DNA of 55,624 bases from a virus, in IMG/VR virus record IMGVR_UViG_3300049456_000112, positions 1 to 55,624 of that record, one strand, 5' to 3'. Below the pieces are notes generated by a model. That model worked only from the letters and a program-made list of their open reading frames with translations. It made no database searches and was not told where the DNA came from. Positions 37,515 to 48,119 of this stretch are shown piece by piece. A program made the position numbers and the translations under genes. Position 1 is the stretch's first letter. Each line of letters opens with the position of its first letter.

Positions 37515-37784
37515 ATGCGAATTGACGAAGCCGAAAGACTGGAATTTACTGCAAATGGCCTGCAGGAAAGGGAAAACCTGATGCAATATAAATATCGTAA
37601 GAGATCGGCCTACGAGAGCATAGAGATCAAGCGAGATGCCGATGCATCAAGAAGGCGCCGCGAGGCCGCAGCGGCCCGGCCCGGCTGCAAGACGGTCAGC
37701 CCGGTCTGTAATGGGCAGGGCCACGCAGGGACCGGCTTCGTCGAAGGACGTGTCCAAAACGAGACAGCTATCGGTGTAAGATAA
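37515..37784 (+). CDS. Doubtful small basic protein overlapping the tRNA-like gene
   Basis: Up to 89 residues; the first 55 (MRIDEAERLEFTANGLQERE...) look coding, helical and charged. The last 35 run into non-coding-looking sequence and 15 bases of the tRNA-like gene. Real extent uncertain. Confidence 0.35.
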   Translation: MRIDEAERLEFTANGLQERENLMQYKYRKRSAYESIEIKRDADASRRRREAAAARPGCKTVSPVCNGQGHAGTGFVEGRVQNETAIGVR

Positions 37785-37844
37785 CGGTAGTCGGCCGGTC
37801 TCCAAAACCGTGCAGTGCAGGTTCGAATCCTGCCACCCTTGCCA
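37770..37844 (+). tRNA. tRNA-Trp-like gene (CCA anticodon) with imperfect acceptor stem
   Basis: T arm GCAGG-TTCGAAT-CCTGC (37817-37833), anticodon loop CTCCAAA with CCA in a CGGT/ACCG stem, a short D arm GAT-AACGGTA-type, and a genome-encoded GCCA end (37841-37844). The 7-base acceptor pairs at positions 1 and 4-7 but mismatches at 2 and 3. Sequence TGTCCAAAACGAGACA lies just upstream at 37751-37766. It could be a decayed or specialised tRNA. Confidence 0.65.
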
Positions 37845-37909
37845 ACGAGGTAGGACCGGCGGCCTGCGCGCCGTGCGAGGTCCGCAGCCGGGGCAGCATA
37901 CCGGCGCCT

Positions 37910-38248
37910 CTACATCAACTCGATCAGCTTGCGCGCCCGCCCACGGTGTACCTCGCGCTGCTCCTCGGTATAGAACCGCTCATCGTCCCAGGCGCCGCCA
38001 TTGTAGGTCTCGGCCATGAACTTGGCGACGCGCTCAACATCGGCGGTCTCGCGCCCCTCCCAAAGCTTACTGAGCGCATCCGCAAGCAGGTTGCAGCGCT
38101 CGTTCGCGTCCCGATTGCGGGGCTCGCTCAGGCAGAGGAGCGCAAACTGCATGCCGCCAGGGCCGCTGAGGGTGACCCGATTGGTGTCCGGGTTGGGATG
38201 ATAGCTCAGTAATGTTTTCGTGCAGTAAAATGCTGGCAGTTTGCTCAT
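37910..38248 (-). CDS. Last gene of the sugar operon, function unknown
   Basis: 112 residues, with ATGA overlap to the synthase upstream. Soluble, alp/beta look: MSKLPAFYCTKTLLSYHPNP, GPGGMQFALLCLSEPRNRDA, then helical. No sugar-enzyme motif; the NRDANERCNLLADAL stretch resembles small phage proteins. Its co-translation with the operon is clear, its role not. Confidence 0.55.
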   Translation of the reverse strand: MSKLPAFYCTKTLLSYHPNPDTNRVTLSGPGGMQFALLCLSEPRNRDANERCNLLADALSKLWEGRETADVERVAKFMAETYNGGAWDDERFYTEEQREVHRGRARKLIELM

Positions 38249-39276
38249 GATGCGATCATCTCAAATGTCATTGGTTCGCCACGCGCGATATCGCGAGCCG
38301 CGCTCTTGCCAAGGAACATGTCAATCGCCGATGGGCGGGCGCCGTGTCCTGGCCGAATAGAGCGCACGGTCTCTTTCGTAAATACCTCGCCGGCCGCTAT
38401 GTCGGCAACGGCAAAAAGGCTCCGTCGCAGGGCTCTGTGGACATCTTCCGCAACGTGCTCTGGCGGCGGCTGCATCGCGGCCCAGGTGTCGTAAACACTC
38501 TCGGCCATGTTGGGAAATGACGTGTCATCGAGCGAGAATGCCGAGTCCTCGGTTTCCGGATGATGAAACGCGCGGAAATGCTTCTCTATAATGCAGGCAC
38601 CGAGCGCCGTGGCTGCGATCGGGATCAACGTGCCGCTGCTGTGATCGGAGAGGCCATCGATGAAGCCATACTTCACGCCGAACTTCAATCGCAAAAGGTT
38701 GGCCTCGTTGAACGGTGTCGGATAGGCCGAAACGCAGTGGAGCATGGCGTGCTGATTGAACCGGTGCGGCTCCAACGCCCGCGCGGCCTCGTTGATCTCG
38801 GCCCCGCTTGCCATGCCGGTGCTTAAAATGACCGGCACGCCGAGGCCGGCGGCATAGGCGATGAGCGGCGTATCGGTGATCTCAAAGGATGCGATCTTGA
38901 CGGCCGGCGCAGAAAGCTCGCGCATCAGATCGACCGAGGTCTCGTCGAAGACCGAGGCAAACCATGTGATGCCGACCTCTTCGGCCTTCTCCTTGATCTT
39001 CGGAAACCAGTCGAACGGCGTTTGCGTCAGGGAATAGAGTTCAAACAGGTTGCGGCCCTTCCACGGCCCCTCCCAAATGAAGAACTCGTCCCTGTCGCAA
39101 TTCAGGGTAATCGTCTCCGGCGTCACTGCCTGAAATTTAACCGCCTCGGCACCGCAGAGCTTCGCAAGCTCGATCAACTCCAATGCGCGATCGAGACTTC
39201 CGCCATGGTTACACGAGATTTCCGCGATGATGTAGGGCGGATGACGGTACCCGATCTCTCGTCCGGCGATGTTCAT
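38245..39276 (-). CDS. pseI: Nonulosonic acid synthase (PseI/NeuB family)
   Basis: 343 residues from ATG 39276, sharing a base with the upstream stop. The TIM-barrel (about 1-275) has IIAEISCNHGGSLDRALELI, AVKFQAVTPET, ILSTGMAS and IEKHF, the metal and phosphoenolpyruvate-binding motifs of NeuB-type enzymes; the C-terminal SAF antifreeze-like domain (about 285-343) has RRSLFAVADIAAGEVFTKET. Condenses a 6-carbon amino sugar with phosphoenolpyruvate to a 9-carbon acid. Residues favour the pseudaminic-acid (PseI) branch, but legionaminic acid is possible. Confidence 0.9.
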   Translation of the reverse strand: MNIAGREIGYRHPPYIIAEISCNHGGSLDRALELIELAKLCGAEAVKFQAVTPETITLNCDRDEFFIWEGPWKGRNLFELYSLTQTPFDWFPKIKEKAEEVGITWFASVFDETSVDLMRELSAPAVKIASFEITDTPLIAYAAGLGVPVILSTGMASGAEINEAARALEPHRFNQHAMLHCVSAYPTPFNEANLLRLKFGVKYGFIDGLSDHSSGTLIPIAATALGACIIEKHFRAFHHPETEDSAFSLDDTSFPNMAESVYDTWAAMQPPPEHVAEDVHRALRRSLFAVADIAAGEVFTKETVRSIRPGHGARPSAIDMFLGKSAARDIARGEPMTFEMIAS

Positions 39277-39449
39277 CAAAGCTGCTCCAGAAGAAGTTCG
39301 GCCAGACGCTTGGCCAGATGGTAGATATCGATGCTCTTGAGATCGTCCGGGACAGAGAGCATGGCCACCTTATGACCGAACGTCTTTTCCGCCTCCGGCG
39401 ACATGATGATGTTGTCCCGAGGGTCGTAAATCACATGGATTTTCGGCAT
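39276..39449 (-). CDS. 57-residue protein in the sugar operon
   Basis: Short frame MPKIHVIYDPRDNIIMSPEA... ending LAKRLAELLLEQL. It starts right after the aminotransferase stop and shares a base with the synthase start. Alpha/beta look; function unknown. Its tight fit in the operon supports it. Confidence 0.6.
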   Translation of the reverse strand: MPKIHVIYDPRDNIIMSPEAEKTFGHKVAMLSVPDDLKSIDIYHLAKRLAELLLEQL

Positions 39450-40571
39450 TCATAGCACCTCCTCCGCAGCCTTCTTGAACGCATCCCCGATCATTTTGAT
39501 CTGCGCGTCGGTCGGGCTCCAGGCGCAGTTTTCGAAATAGAAGAGCCGGTTATCATGCAGGTCCTCGGCCACAGGGCAGGCCCGCGCGTGCTTCTTGAAC
39601 GGCGCATTGCGATAGAGCGGCGCCTGATATCCTTCGACAATCGGCACGCCGGCCGCGCGCAGGTTCGCGCAGAAGAATCGGCGTCGCTTCTCAATCAGGA
39701 ACGGGATGGTGTAATACACGTGCGTGCAGCCCCGTTTGACAATCGGCGGGCGGATGCCGGGGATGTCGCCGATCGCCGAGATGATGGCCTCGGCCTGCGC
39801 AATGCGCCCGTTGATGATCTCCCGGCCGCGAGAAAGCTGAACCAGAGCAATCGCCGCGCAGACCTCTGGCATGCGCAGGTTCAATCCAAGCTCGCCGCCG
39901 ATCTCGCCGTGGTTGATGAAGTCTCGCATGGCCATGGCGAGATGCTCATCGTCCGTCGTTATCATCCCGCCTTCGCCGCACTGGATCGGCTTGTGCACAT
40001 TGAGCGACCAGACGCCGATCGTGCCCATGGTACCGACATGGCGGCCATGGGCCATGGCAAACGGCGACTGCGCATTGTCCTCGATCAGATAGACCGGGTT
40101 GCGGCGGCCCAAGCTCCATTCATTTCTGCCGAGATCGCAGGGATGGCCGAACAGGTTGGTGCTAAAAATCGCCCGCGTGCTCTCCGGCATTGGCGGGCAG
40201 ACGAGGCCGAACGTCTCATCTTCGACATCGACGAAGAATGGCGTCGCCTTCGTAAACATCGGCGCGGCAGCCGTGGCGCTCATGGTCATCGCGGAGACGG
40301 CAAATCTGTCGCCGAATCCGAGATCGATGGCAAAGGCGGCGGCCAGGAGGCCCGAGGTTGCGCTATTGCAGGCGATGGCGTGCGCCACATCGAAGGTTTC
40401 GCACCAAGCAGATTCGAGCGCGCGTACATATGTGCCGCCATCGAATTTGCCGGCGAGATAGCCGGAGAGCGGGGCATGGCCGCTGGTACACATCGCCAAG
40501 GCGGTAAGGTTGCCGACCATATTCCGCTCTTCAAGGCCGATTCCATTGAACGGCAGGATTGGCCCCATCAT
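39450..40571 (-). CDS. DegT/DnrJ/EryC1-type sugar aminotransferase (PseC-like)
   Basis: 373 residues from ATG 40571 (or the next codon). Fold-type I PLP enzyme: substrate part with CNSATSGLLAAAFAIDLGFG, the ligand VYLIEDNAQS, and Lys194 in NVHKPIQCGEGGMI, the usual PLP-lysine position of the DegT family. It would add an amino group to a 4-keto sugar made by the dehydratase. Tail half resembles the family. It abuts the small gene downstream. Confidence 0.88.
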   Translation of the reverse strand: MMGPILPFNGIGLEERNMVGNLTALAMCTSGHAPLSGYLAGKFDGGTYVRALESAWCETFDVAHAIACNSATSGLLAAAFAIDLGFGDRFAVSAMTMSATAAAPMFTKATPFFVDVEDETFGLVCPPMPESTRAIFSTNLFGHPCDLGRNEWSLGRRNPVYLIEDNAQSPFAMAHGRHVGTMGTIGVWSLNVHKPIQCGEGGMITTDDEHLAMAMRDFINHGEIGGELGLNLRMPEVCAAIALVQLSRGREIINGRIAQAEAIISAIGDIPGIRPPIVKRGCTHVYYTIPFLIEKRRRFFCANLRAAGVPIVEGYQAPLYRNAPFKKHARACPVAEDLHDNRLFYFENCAWSPTDAQIKMIGDAFKKAAEEVL

Positions 40572-40747
40572 TTCAGCACACAGAAAGCACGTATTTTGCT
40601 GTCTGAGATTTCCCATGCCCTTGCCTGCGCACGCATGACATCCGCCGCCTTCTCGCAGCGATCGACGCTTGTAAATTCCGTCACCGAGATGATGGGGCCG
40701 GACACGTACCCGCCCATCCAGGTCATCACGAATAGGACCGCAATCAT
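40568..40747 (-). CDS. Small exported or membrane-anchored protein
   Basis: 59 residues; N-terminal hydrophobic stretch MIAVLFVMTWMGGYVSGPII could be a signal anchor, followed by a soluble part with two Cys (VDRCEKAAD and FCVLK). Overlaps by 4 bases with the acetyltransferase and by 1-4 bases with the aminotransferase. Function unknown. Confidence 0.55.
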   Translation of the reverse strand: MIAVLFVMTWMGGYVSGPIISVTEFTSVDRCEKAADVMRAQARAWEISDSKIRAFCVLK

Positions 40748-41199
40748 GGTGCTGCTTCCTTGCGATAGTAGACAAACTGGTCGTCGCCGCCGGGCATCCT
40801 ACGGAAGCCGCAGCGCTCAAACACTCGGCGCGAGGGATCGTTGTGCGTTCTAATGGTCGCCTTCAGGGTAAACTCCGACATCAGCGCGCAGGCATCGTCC
40901 AAAATGGTCGCCGCGAGTCCCTTGCCGCGCCATCGCGGCGCGAGCGTTATGGAGACCTCGTAAACCATGACATCATCCCGCGCCGCGTCGAAGCGGACGA
41001 CGCCATAATTGCCGTAATCGCTCTCGGCAATGAGGACCCGGTGCTGCGGGTAGCCGTTCTGGACGTTGAACTGCATCCAATGGTCATGGTTTTCGCGCAG
41101 GACAGGAAGCGTGCTTCTAAACGCCGCCCGTGTCACCGGATCGTTGCGCCAGGAGAAAAGCTCGTCGGAATCGCGCATGGTGGCAGGACGGAGCTGCAT
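40744..41199 (-). CDS. GNAT acetyltransferase (PseH/RimJ-like)
   Basis: 151 residues. GNAT fold: MQLRPATMRDSDELFSWRND start (the PseH/RimJ type), coenzyme-A loop APRWRGKGLAATIL, and a later NDPSRRVFERCGFRRM. In a nonulosonate pathway it would N-acetylate the amino sugar. The start shares a base with the upstream stop. Confidence 0.85.
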   Translation of the reverse strand: MQLRPATMRDSDELFSWRNDPVTRAAFRSTLPVLRENHDHWMQFNVQNGYPQHRVLIAESDYGNYGVVRFDAARDDVMVYEVSITLAPRWRGKGLAATILDDACALMSEFTLKATIRTHNDPSRRVFERCGFRRMPGGDDQFVYYRKEAAP

Positions 41200-41870
41200 C
41201 AGCGGACAATGCTCCGCATGGTCATGAAGGCCTCGGCGGCATGGACGCCGCAGGCAAAACCGCGCGATTCCATGAGTGCGGTGACCGCATCATAGCATCG
41301 GGCGTGCGGCCGACGGCGCATCTCGGTATCGTAGCATTGCAGGGCCTCGAATTTCTTTCCGCGCGCCGTCTTTTCACCGGCCATAACATCGATGTCCACG
41401 AAGTGGTTCGGCACAAAGCCGCAGCCCCATTCGGTCGAGGACAGAACCTCAAAGGCATAGATCGCCTTGACGGCGCTCCCTGGCAGCGGCCGGAACGCGG
41501 TCATCACGGCGCGGTTGACGATCTGGTGATCGAGATTGAGATCGCCGGCATGGTGGGTATAGACGATTGTCGGGATGACCGAGAGGGCATGCAGCTCGAT
41601 CAGTTTGGTGATGTCCAAGAGTGCGAGCTGGTCCAACCTTTGGTCACTAAAATCGAGAAAGACCGGCGGCTTGGCGCCGAGCAGCTTAGCCGCCTCGTAT
41701 GCCATGAAATTCCGGTTCGGCCGCGCCTTCATGCCGCGCGCGGTCTCGCCATCGGCGACGAAGAGCAGATGCACGTCATCACCCTCGGCGACATGCCGGG
41801 CGATGGTGCCGCCGCAGCCGAGAACCTCGTCATCTGGGTGGGCGGCAACGATAAGGACGCGCTCGGTCAT
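41199..41870 (-). CDS. PIG-L-family deacetylase
   Basis: 223 residues from ATG 41870. HPDDE at 11-15 (zinc ligands) and YTHHAGDLNLDHQ later are the PIG-L signature. Such enzymes remove acetyl groups from sugar amines. In a pathway with two acetyltransferases this suggests a re-tailored N-acyl group, for example acetyl exchanged for another group. Coupled to its neighbours by short overlaps. Confidence 0.88.
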   Translation of the reverse strand: MTERVLIVAAHPDDEVLGCGGTIARHVAEGDDVHLLFVADGETARGMKARPNRNFMAYEAAKLLGAKPPVFLDFSDQRLDQLALLDITKLIELHALSVIPTIVYTHHAGDLNLDHQIVNRAVMTAFRPLPGSAVKAIYAFEVLSSTEWGCGFVPNHFVDIDVMAGEKTARGKKFEALQCYDTEMRRRPHARCYDAVTALMESRGFACGVHAAEAFMTMRSIVR

Positions 41871-42064
41871 TGCCTCGGTCCCCCCAGGAAATGCCGCGAC
41901 AGCTTCCCTAGGTAATAGAGGGCGATCAGACCGATACCAAAGGCAAGCCAGCCATAAGGCGCCGTCCAGATGTAGCCGATCGCGAAAGATGCGATGACCA
42001 GACCGACGATGATGCCACATCCATCGGCGTCGACCTCGCTCCCTTCGTCTCTCTCATCGCTCAC
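41867..42064 (-). CDS. Small membrane protein in the sugar operon
   Basis: 65 residues: acidic N-terminus, then two close hydrophobic stretches (GIIVGLVIASFAIGYIW and WLAFGIGLIALYYL). Overlaps both neighbours by 4 bases. Topology only; function unknown. Confidence 0.6.
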   Translation of the reverse strand: MSDERDEGSEVDADGCGIIVGLVIASFAIGYIWTAPYGWLAFGIGLIALYYLGKLSRHFLGGPRQ

Positions 42065-42945
42065 ACCCGCTCCTCCACGTAATATCGTCGTACCATGATC
42101 TCCTCCACCCTTTCCGGTGCCACGAACGGCAGGCCCAAGGAGAGTCGGATCGTCGCATCCAGGATGTCGAACCCGGCCATTACCGTGAACATGCAGCTTC
42201 CGCTCAATCGGGGGTTTAGCTCGATGACGAAGAGATCGCCGGTCTCGCGCTCCCTGATGACCTGGATGTTGATCGGCCCCCGGAAAGCAAACAATTTAAC
42301 AATTTGTTTTGCAAGGTCGATGATTTCCTCGTCCATGGATACCTGTCCAATAATGGACACCCCCTTGGCCGCGATTCGCATGCGCGGCACCGCGAACAGG
42401 AAGCCGCCGCCCATGTCGGTAAGGACATCGACGGTGTATTCCATCCCGTCGATGAACTCCTGAACGAGGTAATTGCCGCTCTCGCGCAGCCGGATCGCGG
42501 TCATCGCGTCCCTGGTCCGGAAAATGCCTTTGCCGCCGCGCCCAAACTCCGGCTTCACGATCAGGTCGCCGTCGATGGTCGCGCGGGGCACGGTGATGTC
42601 ATGCTCGCGCAGGATACGATGCTGGACAATCTTGTTCGTGAAGTCGCTGAGCGCCCCTTGCCTTGAGCAGATGGTCTTGTCCGGGATGCCATAGCTTGGA
42701 TTTGCGAAAATCCGCAGCTCCTCGTCGAGAAACGGCAGGTAGAGATCATAATCGATCGTCTGAAGATAATTGGAGTAGCGCCAGGACTCTTCGACCGGCG
42801 GCGATTGATAGAACACGTTGCATATGCGCGCTCCCGCGCCGTGCTTCTGCCGATCATGCCCGATCACGTAATGCCCGAGCTTCTGCAAATGCCGGATGAT
42901 GCCCGGCGCCACGGCGCTGCCGGCCGCTGACATCATGATGCGCAT
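42061..42945 (-). CDS. ATP-grasp enzyme (carbamoyl-phosphate-synthase-like)
   Basis: 294 residues. A pre-ATP-grasp Rossmann part (MRIMMSAAGSAVAPGIIRHL) and the ATP-grasp core with DLIVKPEFGRGGKGIFR, LVQEFIDGMEYTVDVL and metal-binding VIELNPRLSGS. Joins a carboxylate to an amine or similar nucleophile. Such enzymes occur in surface-sugar clusters and could attach an amino-acid-like group to the sugar. A TGTCCA-N4-TGGACA palindrome (42344-42359) falls inside it. Confidence 0.85.
   Translation of the reverse strand: MRIMMSAAGSAVAPGIIRHLQKLGHYVIGHDRQKHGAGARICNVFYQSPPVEESWRYSNYLQTIDYDLYLPFLDEELRIFANPSYGIPDKTICSRQGALSDFTNKIVQHRILREHDITVPRATIDGDLIVKPEFGRGGKGIFRTRDAMTAIRLRESGNYLVQEFIDGMEYTVDVLTDMGGGFLFAVPRMRIAAKGVSIIGQVSMDEEIIDLAKQIVKLFAFRGPINIQVIRERETGDLFVIELNPRLSGSCMFTVMAGFDILDATIRLSLGLPFVAPERVEEIMVRRYYVEERV
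42344..42359. promoter_or_regulatory. 16-bp palindrome TGTCCA-N4-TGGACA (copy 3, inside a gene)
   Basis: TGTCCA-ATAA-TGGACA with perfect arms in the ATP-grasp coding region. The same palindrome at 34265 and 34721 makes chance less likely, although the coding frame may constrain it. Confidence 0.4.
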
Positions 42946-43792
42946 AGGATCGCCTTCAGCTCGTCAACCGACATGCGCCGAGCCTTGTCGCTGCTATTTC
43001 CCTCGGCCATGCTCTCGTGCAGCTTCTCCCACGCCGGGAGTCCGATGATCTTCATCTTGACCCCCATGGCATCGGCGAGATCGCCGAGACGATAGGCCGG
43101 GAGCGTCGGGATGATGGTCTCGCCGCCGAACATGCCATAGGTGGTCTCCGATACCAGGGAGACGGCCTCAGCCATCGTCATGTAGAAGCGCGTGCACTCC
43201 GGATCGGTTACCGGAACCATGGCGCCTCCGGCGAGCATCTTGCGCCACGTCGGGACCACCGAGCCGGTGCTATTCCAGACATTCCCATAGCGGACGACCG
43301 CAAAGATCGGACCGTTGTTGCCGCGCGTGTTGTTGGCGGCCAGGAAGAGCGACTCAGCAAACGCCTTGCTCGTCCCGTAGGGGCTGACCGGCTGGAACGC
43401 CTTGTCGGACGAGAGCGCGACGACCCTGCCGACGCCGGCATCGGTTGCGGCCTCGATCACGTTGGCGGCGCCGTCGATGTTGGTCTTCTTGACCTCAAGC
43501 GGGTTGTAGGCGCCGACCTCTATCCGCTTCAGCGCGGCGGCGTGAATGACAACGCCGATGCCCTCCATGGCCCGGCGCAGGCGATCCCGATCGCGGACGT
43601 CGCCGATAAAGAAGCGAAGCCGAGGATCATTGCCGAGTTCGCGCGCCATCTCGGCCTGCCTATGCTCGCCTCTGGAAAAGATAACGACTCGGGTGCCGAG
43701 GTTGCTCTGCAGCAGAAACTTGGCATATGCCGTACCGAACGCGCCAGAGCCACCCGTGATCAGGACCGAGCCGTAGGTCCCATCGCACTTGA

Positions 43793-43796
<4 letters not shown>
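42933..43796 (-). CDS. Sugar-nucleotide dehydratase/epimerase (PseB/CapD-like)
   Basis: 287 residues. Extended SDR: NAD-binding TGGSGAFG at about 14-21, ALKRIE, active-site region SSDKAFQPVSPYGTSKA with the Tyr and Lys of YxxxK. It resembles PseB-type UDP-GlcNAc 4,6-dehydratases (5-inverting) and CapD soluble domains. First step of the pathway: removes water and inverts the sugar. Overlaps the ATP-grasp gene by 13 bases. Confidence 0.87.
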
Positions 43797-45789
<1,993 letters not shown>

Positions 45790-45793
<4 letters not shown>

Positions 45794-46638
45794 AGACCGG
45801 CCTTCTTTCTGACATCGAGCAAAAGGGAGAGCGTTGCGAGGCCGTCCTGGCCGCTCGCGCCATGCGCCCCCTTGCCCTCGGTGCGATCGATGAATGCGCG
45901 CATCTCGGCGAAGTAGTCGTCGTCATAACTGCCGCCATATCGCCATGTGCTAACGGCACCTTCGCGGTAAAAACTGGTTATCAATCGACTCGGCAGATCG
46001 ACCAGAGTGTTGCCGCCATCCCGGCCAACCCAGAACTGACGAACCTCAACCGGTGTGATGAAGTCGAGATGGAATGATGAGCGCACGCCGCTCTCATGCT
46101 GCAGGACGAAGTCCGCGCTGGTGTCATAGGCGGTTGTCGCGGCCACAACGGACGCCGGCCCGAACAGATACAGGGCGAGATCAACCTCGTGTGAGCCCGT
46201 GTTCAGGATGACGCCATCGCCGAGAATGCCGGGCTTGGTTGTCGTCGTCGCGCATATGAAGTGAGCCCACAGCGTTGTTGATACCGATCTTTTCACTTCC
46301 GCGATGCAGGGATGAAAGCGCAGGTTGTTGCCCATCATGATGACGAGCTTCTTCTCCTCGGCCGCCTTGAGCAGGGCAGGAAGCATGCCGATCGAGGTCG
46401 AGATCGGCTTTTCAATCAGGGCATGTTTGCCGCGCTCTATGCAGGCGCGCAGCGGCCCCTCGTGATACGGCGACGGCGTCGCGATCACCACGGCATCGCA
46501 CATGTCATAGATCAGGCGCTCCAAACCGACATCGCGGCGCAGCAACGGGTCATAAACCAGCACATCATGGCTGAGCTTCAGCGCATTCGCCGCGTGGCGC
46601 TGCCCGATCGAGCCGTATCCGACGACGCCGATCTTCAT
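45790..46638 (-). CDS. Gfo/Idh/MocA-family oxidoreductase
   Basis: 282 residues from ATG 46638. NAD(P)-binding MKIGVVGYGSIGQRHAANAL, then ALIEKPISTS with the catalytic-type EKP lysine, and a later NTGSHEVDLALYLFG, are family signatures. Acts on a sugar keto or hydroxyl group. It lies upstream of the fusion, joined by 4-base overlap. Confidence 0.88.
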
Positions 46639-47243
46639 GGGACAAGCTCTATCGCGTGCGCAGGCCGGCTCTTCTTCAGCACCGTCACCATGGCATCCCC
46701 TGCGATGACGCGGGTCACGACAAAGTAAAGCGGGTTGCCGAGCCATAGCTTGCTGAAGTCGACGTGGTAGGACAGCACCCCGTCGCAGTGCTCATAGCGC
46801 CGGGCAAACGGCTTCCCGCTCTCGCCGAAGTCATGGATGATGAGATATCCGCCCGGCTTCAGCACGCGGTCGCCCTCGGCGGCGATCTGGAGCCAGTCTT
46901 CGGGGTCGGTCAAATAGAGGCAAAAGCCATAGATGACGAGGTCGAATGCTGCTTTGAGCAGCGGGAGAACTGCCGCTGTGGCATTGATGGTCCGGATGCC
47001 ATCACAGGACGCCGCCGTGCGAGCCTCAAGGCTCGGCTCTATGCCGGTAACCTCGCAGCCATATTTCTCGCGCAGCCGCCCCAATCGCCAGCCATTGGCG
47101 CAGCCGATTTCGAGCACGTTCTTCGGCGTGATCTTGGCATTCTCGATGACTCCGGAGACCAGATCGCGCTCGCCGAGCCGATCGCAGTTCCTGGCAAACC
47201 AAGCGTCGCCCTCGGAAGCAAGGAAGATATGCTTCTGCATCAT
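46635..47243 (-). CDS. SAM-dependent methyltransferase
   Basis: 202 residues from ATG 47243. Class I motifs: motif I VLEIGCANGWRLGRL (about 45-59), GIEPS acidic loop, VIYGFCLYL motif IV, and LKPGGYLIIHDF. Likely O- or N-methylates the sugar. Part of the coupled operon. Confidence 0.87.
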   Translation of the reverse strand: MMQKHIFLASEGDAWFARNCDRLGERDLVSGVIENAKITPKNVLEIGCANGWRLGRLREKYGCEVTGIEPSLEARTAASCDGIRTINATAAVLPLLKAAFDLVIYGFCLYLTDPEDWLQIAAEGDRVLKPGGYLIIHDFGESGKPFARRYEHCDGVLSYHVDFSKLWLGNPLYFVVTRVIAGDAMVTVLKKSRPAHAIELVP

Positions 47244-47422
47244 CGCCTCGCCAGAATGTCCATCCAATCGGAAACATCACGATCGTTCTGCGTGATCTGC
47301 GCCAGAACCTGCCTTGTTTCGCTCGGGGCGTGGAGGAGCGCGATCTCCATCAGCCGCTTCCACGGGCTATTGTTCGCGACGCGGATTTTGAAGATTTCGT
47401 TAACAATGTCCTGGTCCGTCAT
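47240..47422 (-). CDS. Small helical protein in the sugar operon
   Basis: 60 residues (MTDQDIVNEIFKIRVANNSP, then helices with Trp). No motif recalls an enzyme. Overlaps on both sides (4 bases). Could be an acyl-carrier-like or structural helper, but it has no carrier-type Ser motif. Function unknown. Confidence 0.55.
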   Translation of the reverse strand: MTDQDIVNEIFKIRVANNSPWKRLMEIALLHAPSETRQVLAQITQNDRDVSDWMDILARR

Positions 47423-47928
47423 CGCGTCCTCCCGAAGAGCAGCGCCGACACCGGCCCGCCCTTGCCCATGAAATGATTCAGAAGCTCGCCCTCCTGCTTA
47501 AATCCCGAGCCATGGATGATCTTGATCATCGCGAGATTGGTGCGCATGGCGCCGGCCTCCAGCTTCCTGACGCCGCCGGCATGGAGCATGTGCTCGCACG
47601 CCGCCTTCCATGCCTCGGAAGCGAGGCCTTTGCCCCAGTATCGCGTCTCGCCGATCATGATGCCCATGTTGGCGACGCCATTTGGCTCGTCGACCGTGGC
47701 GCTGACGTTGCCGATATAGTCGTTGTCATTGATGTGCCAGATCGCCCAGATATGCGACCGGCCCTTAAAACTATCGACATAACGCAATTGCGTGGAGAGC
47801 GTGTGCTCCCGATGCCGCTGCTCCGAGAATTGCACCACATCGGGATCGCGCAGCCAGGACAGGTTGCGCGGCGATGGCTTGCGCAGCGGCCGGAGGGTAA
47901 GCCGCGCGGTCGGGATCGTCGGGGTCAT
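47419..47928 (-). CDS. GNAT acetyltransferase (second)
   Basis: 169 residues from ATG 47928. RimJ/RimL-type GNAT: TARLTLRPLRKPSPRNLSWL, GIMIGETRYWGKGLASEAW coenzyme-A loop, and AMRTNLAMIKIIHGSGFKQE. Two GNATs in one operon suit a di-N-acylated sugar. Coupled to its neighbours. Confidence 0.87.
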   Translation of the reverse strand: MTPTIPTARLTLRPLRKPSPRNLSWLRDPDVVQFSEQRHREHTLSTQLRYVDSFKGRSHIWAIWHINDNDYIGNVSATVDEPNGVANMGIMIGETRYWGKGLASEAWKAACEHMLHAGGVRKLEAGAMRTNLAMIKIIHGSGFKQEGELLNHFMGKGGPVSALLFGRTR

Positions 47929-48119
47929 TTGGTCGCCTTCACAAACCGGTCGCACCAGAATGCCGGGTCGATCGCACCCATCACCACCTCGCAGGTGCCG
48001 TAATGGCCAGTCCCCGGTATGAAATGCCGGCAGTATGACTTGTCATCGTGGAAGATTGGGCCGCAATGCGAGTGCAGCATGCCCTTCGAATAGGTGACGT
48101 CCTCCTTGCTGTCCTTCAC
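47925..48119 (-). CDS. Small Cys-rich protein
   Basis: 64 residues from GTG 48119 (GAGGA upstream). Cysteines in HSHCGPIF, SYCRHFIPG, GTCEVV and WCDRFV form the four-Cys pattern of small phage proteins that resemble high-potential iron-sulfur or zinc domains. It may bind a metal. Function in the sugar operon unclear. Confidence 0.6.
   Translation of the reverse strand: MKDSKEDVTYSKGMLHSHCGPIFHDDKSYCRHFIPGTGHYGTCEVVMGAIDPAFWCDRFVKATK

Noticed and set aside
39555-40853. Long + strand frame antisense to the aminotransferase
   Set aside because: Shadow of the real - strand gene; no ribosome site and no recognisable domain, and it would break a tightly coupled operon.
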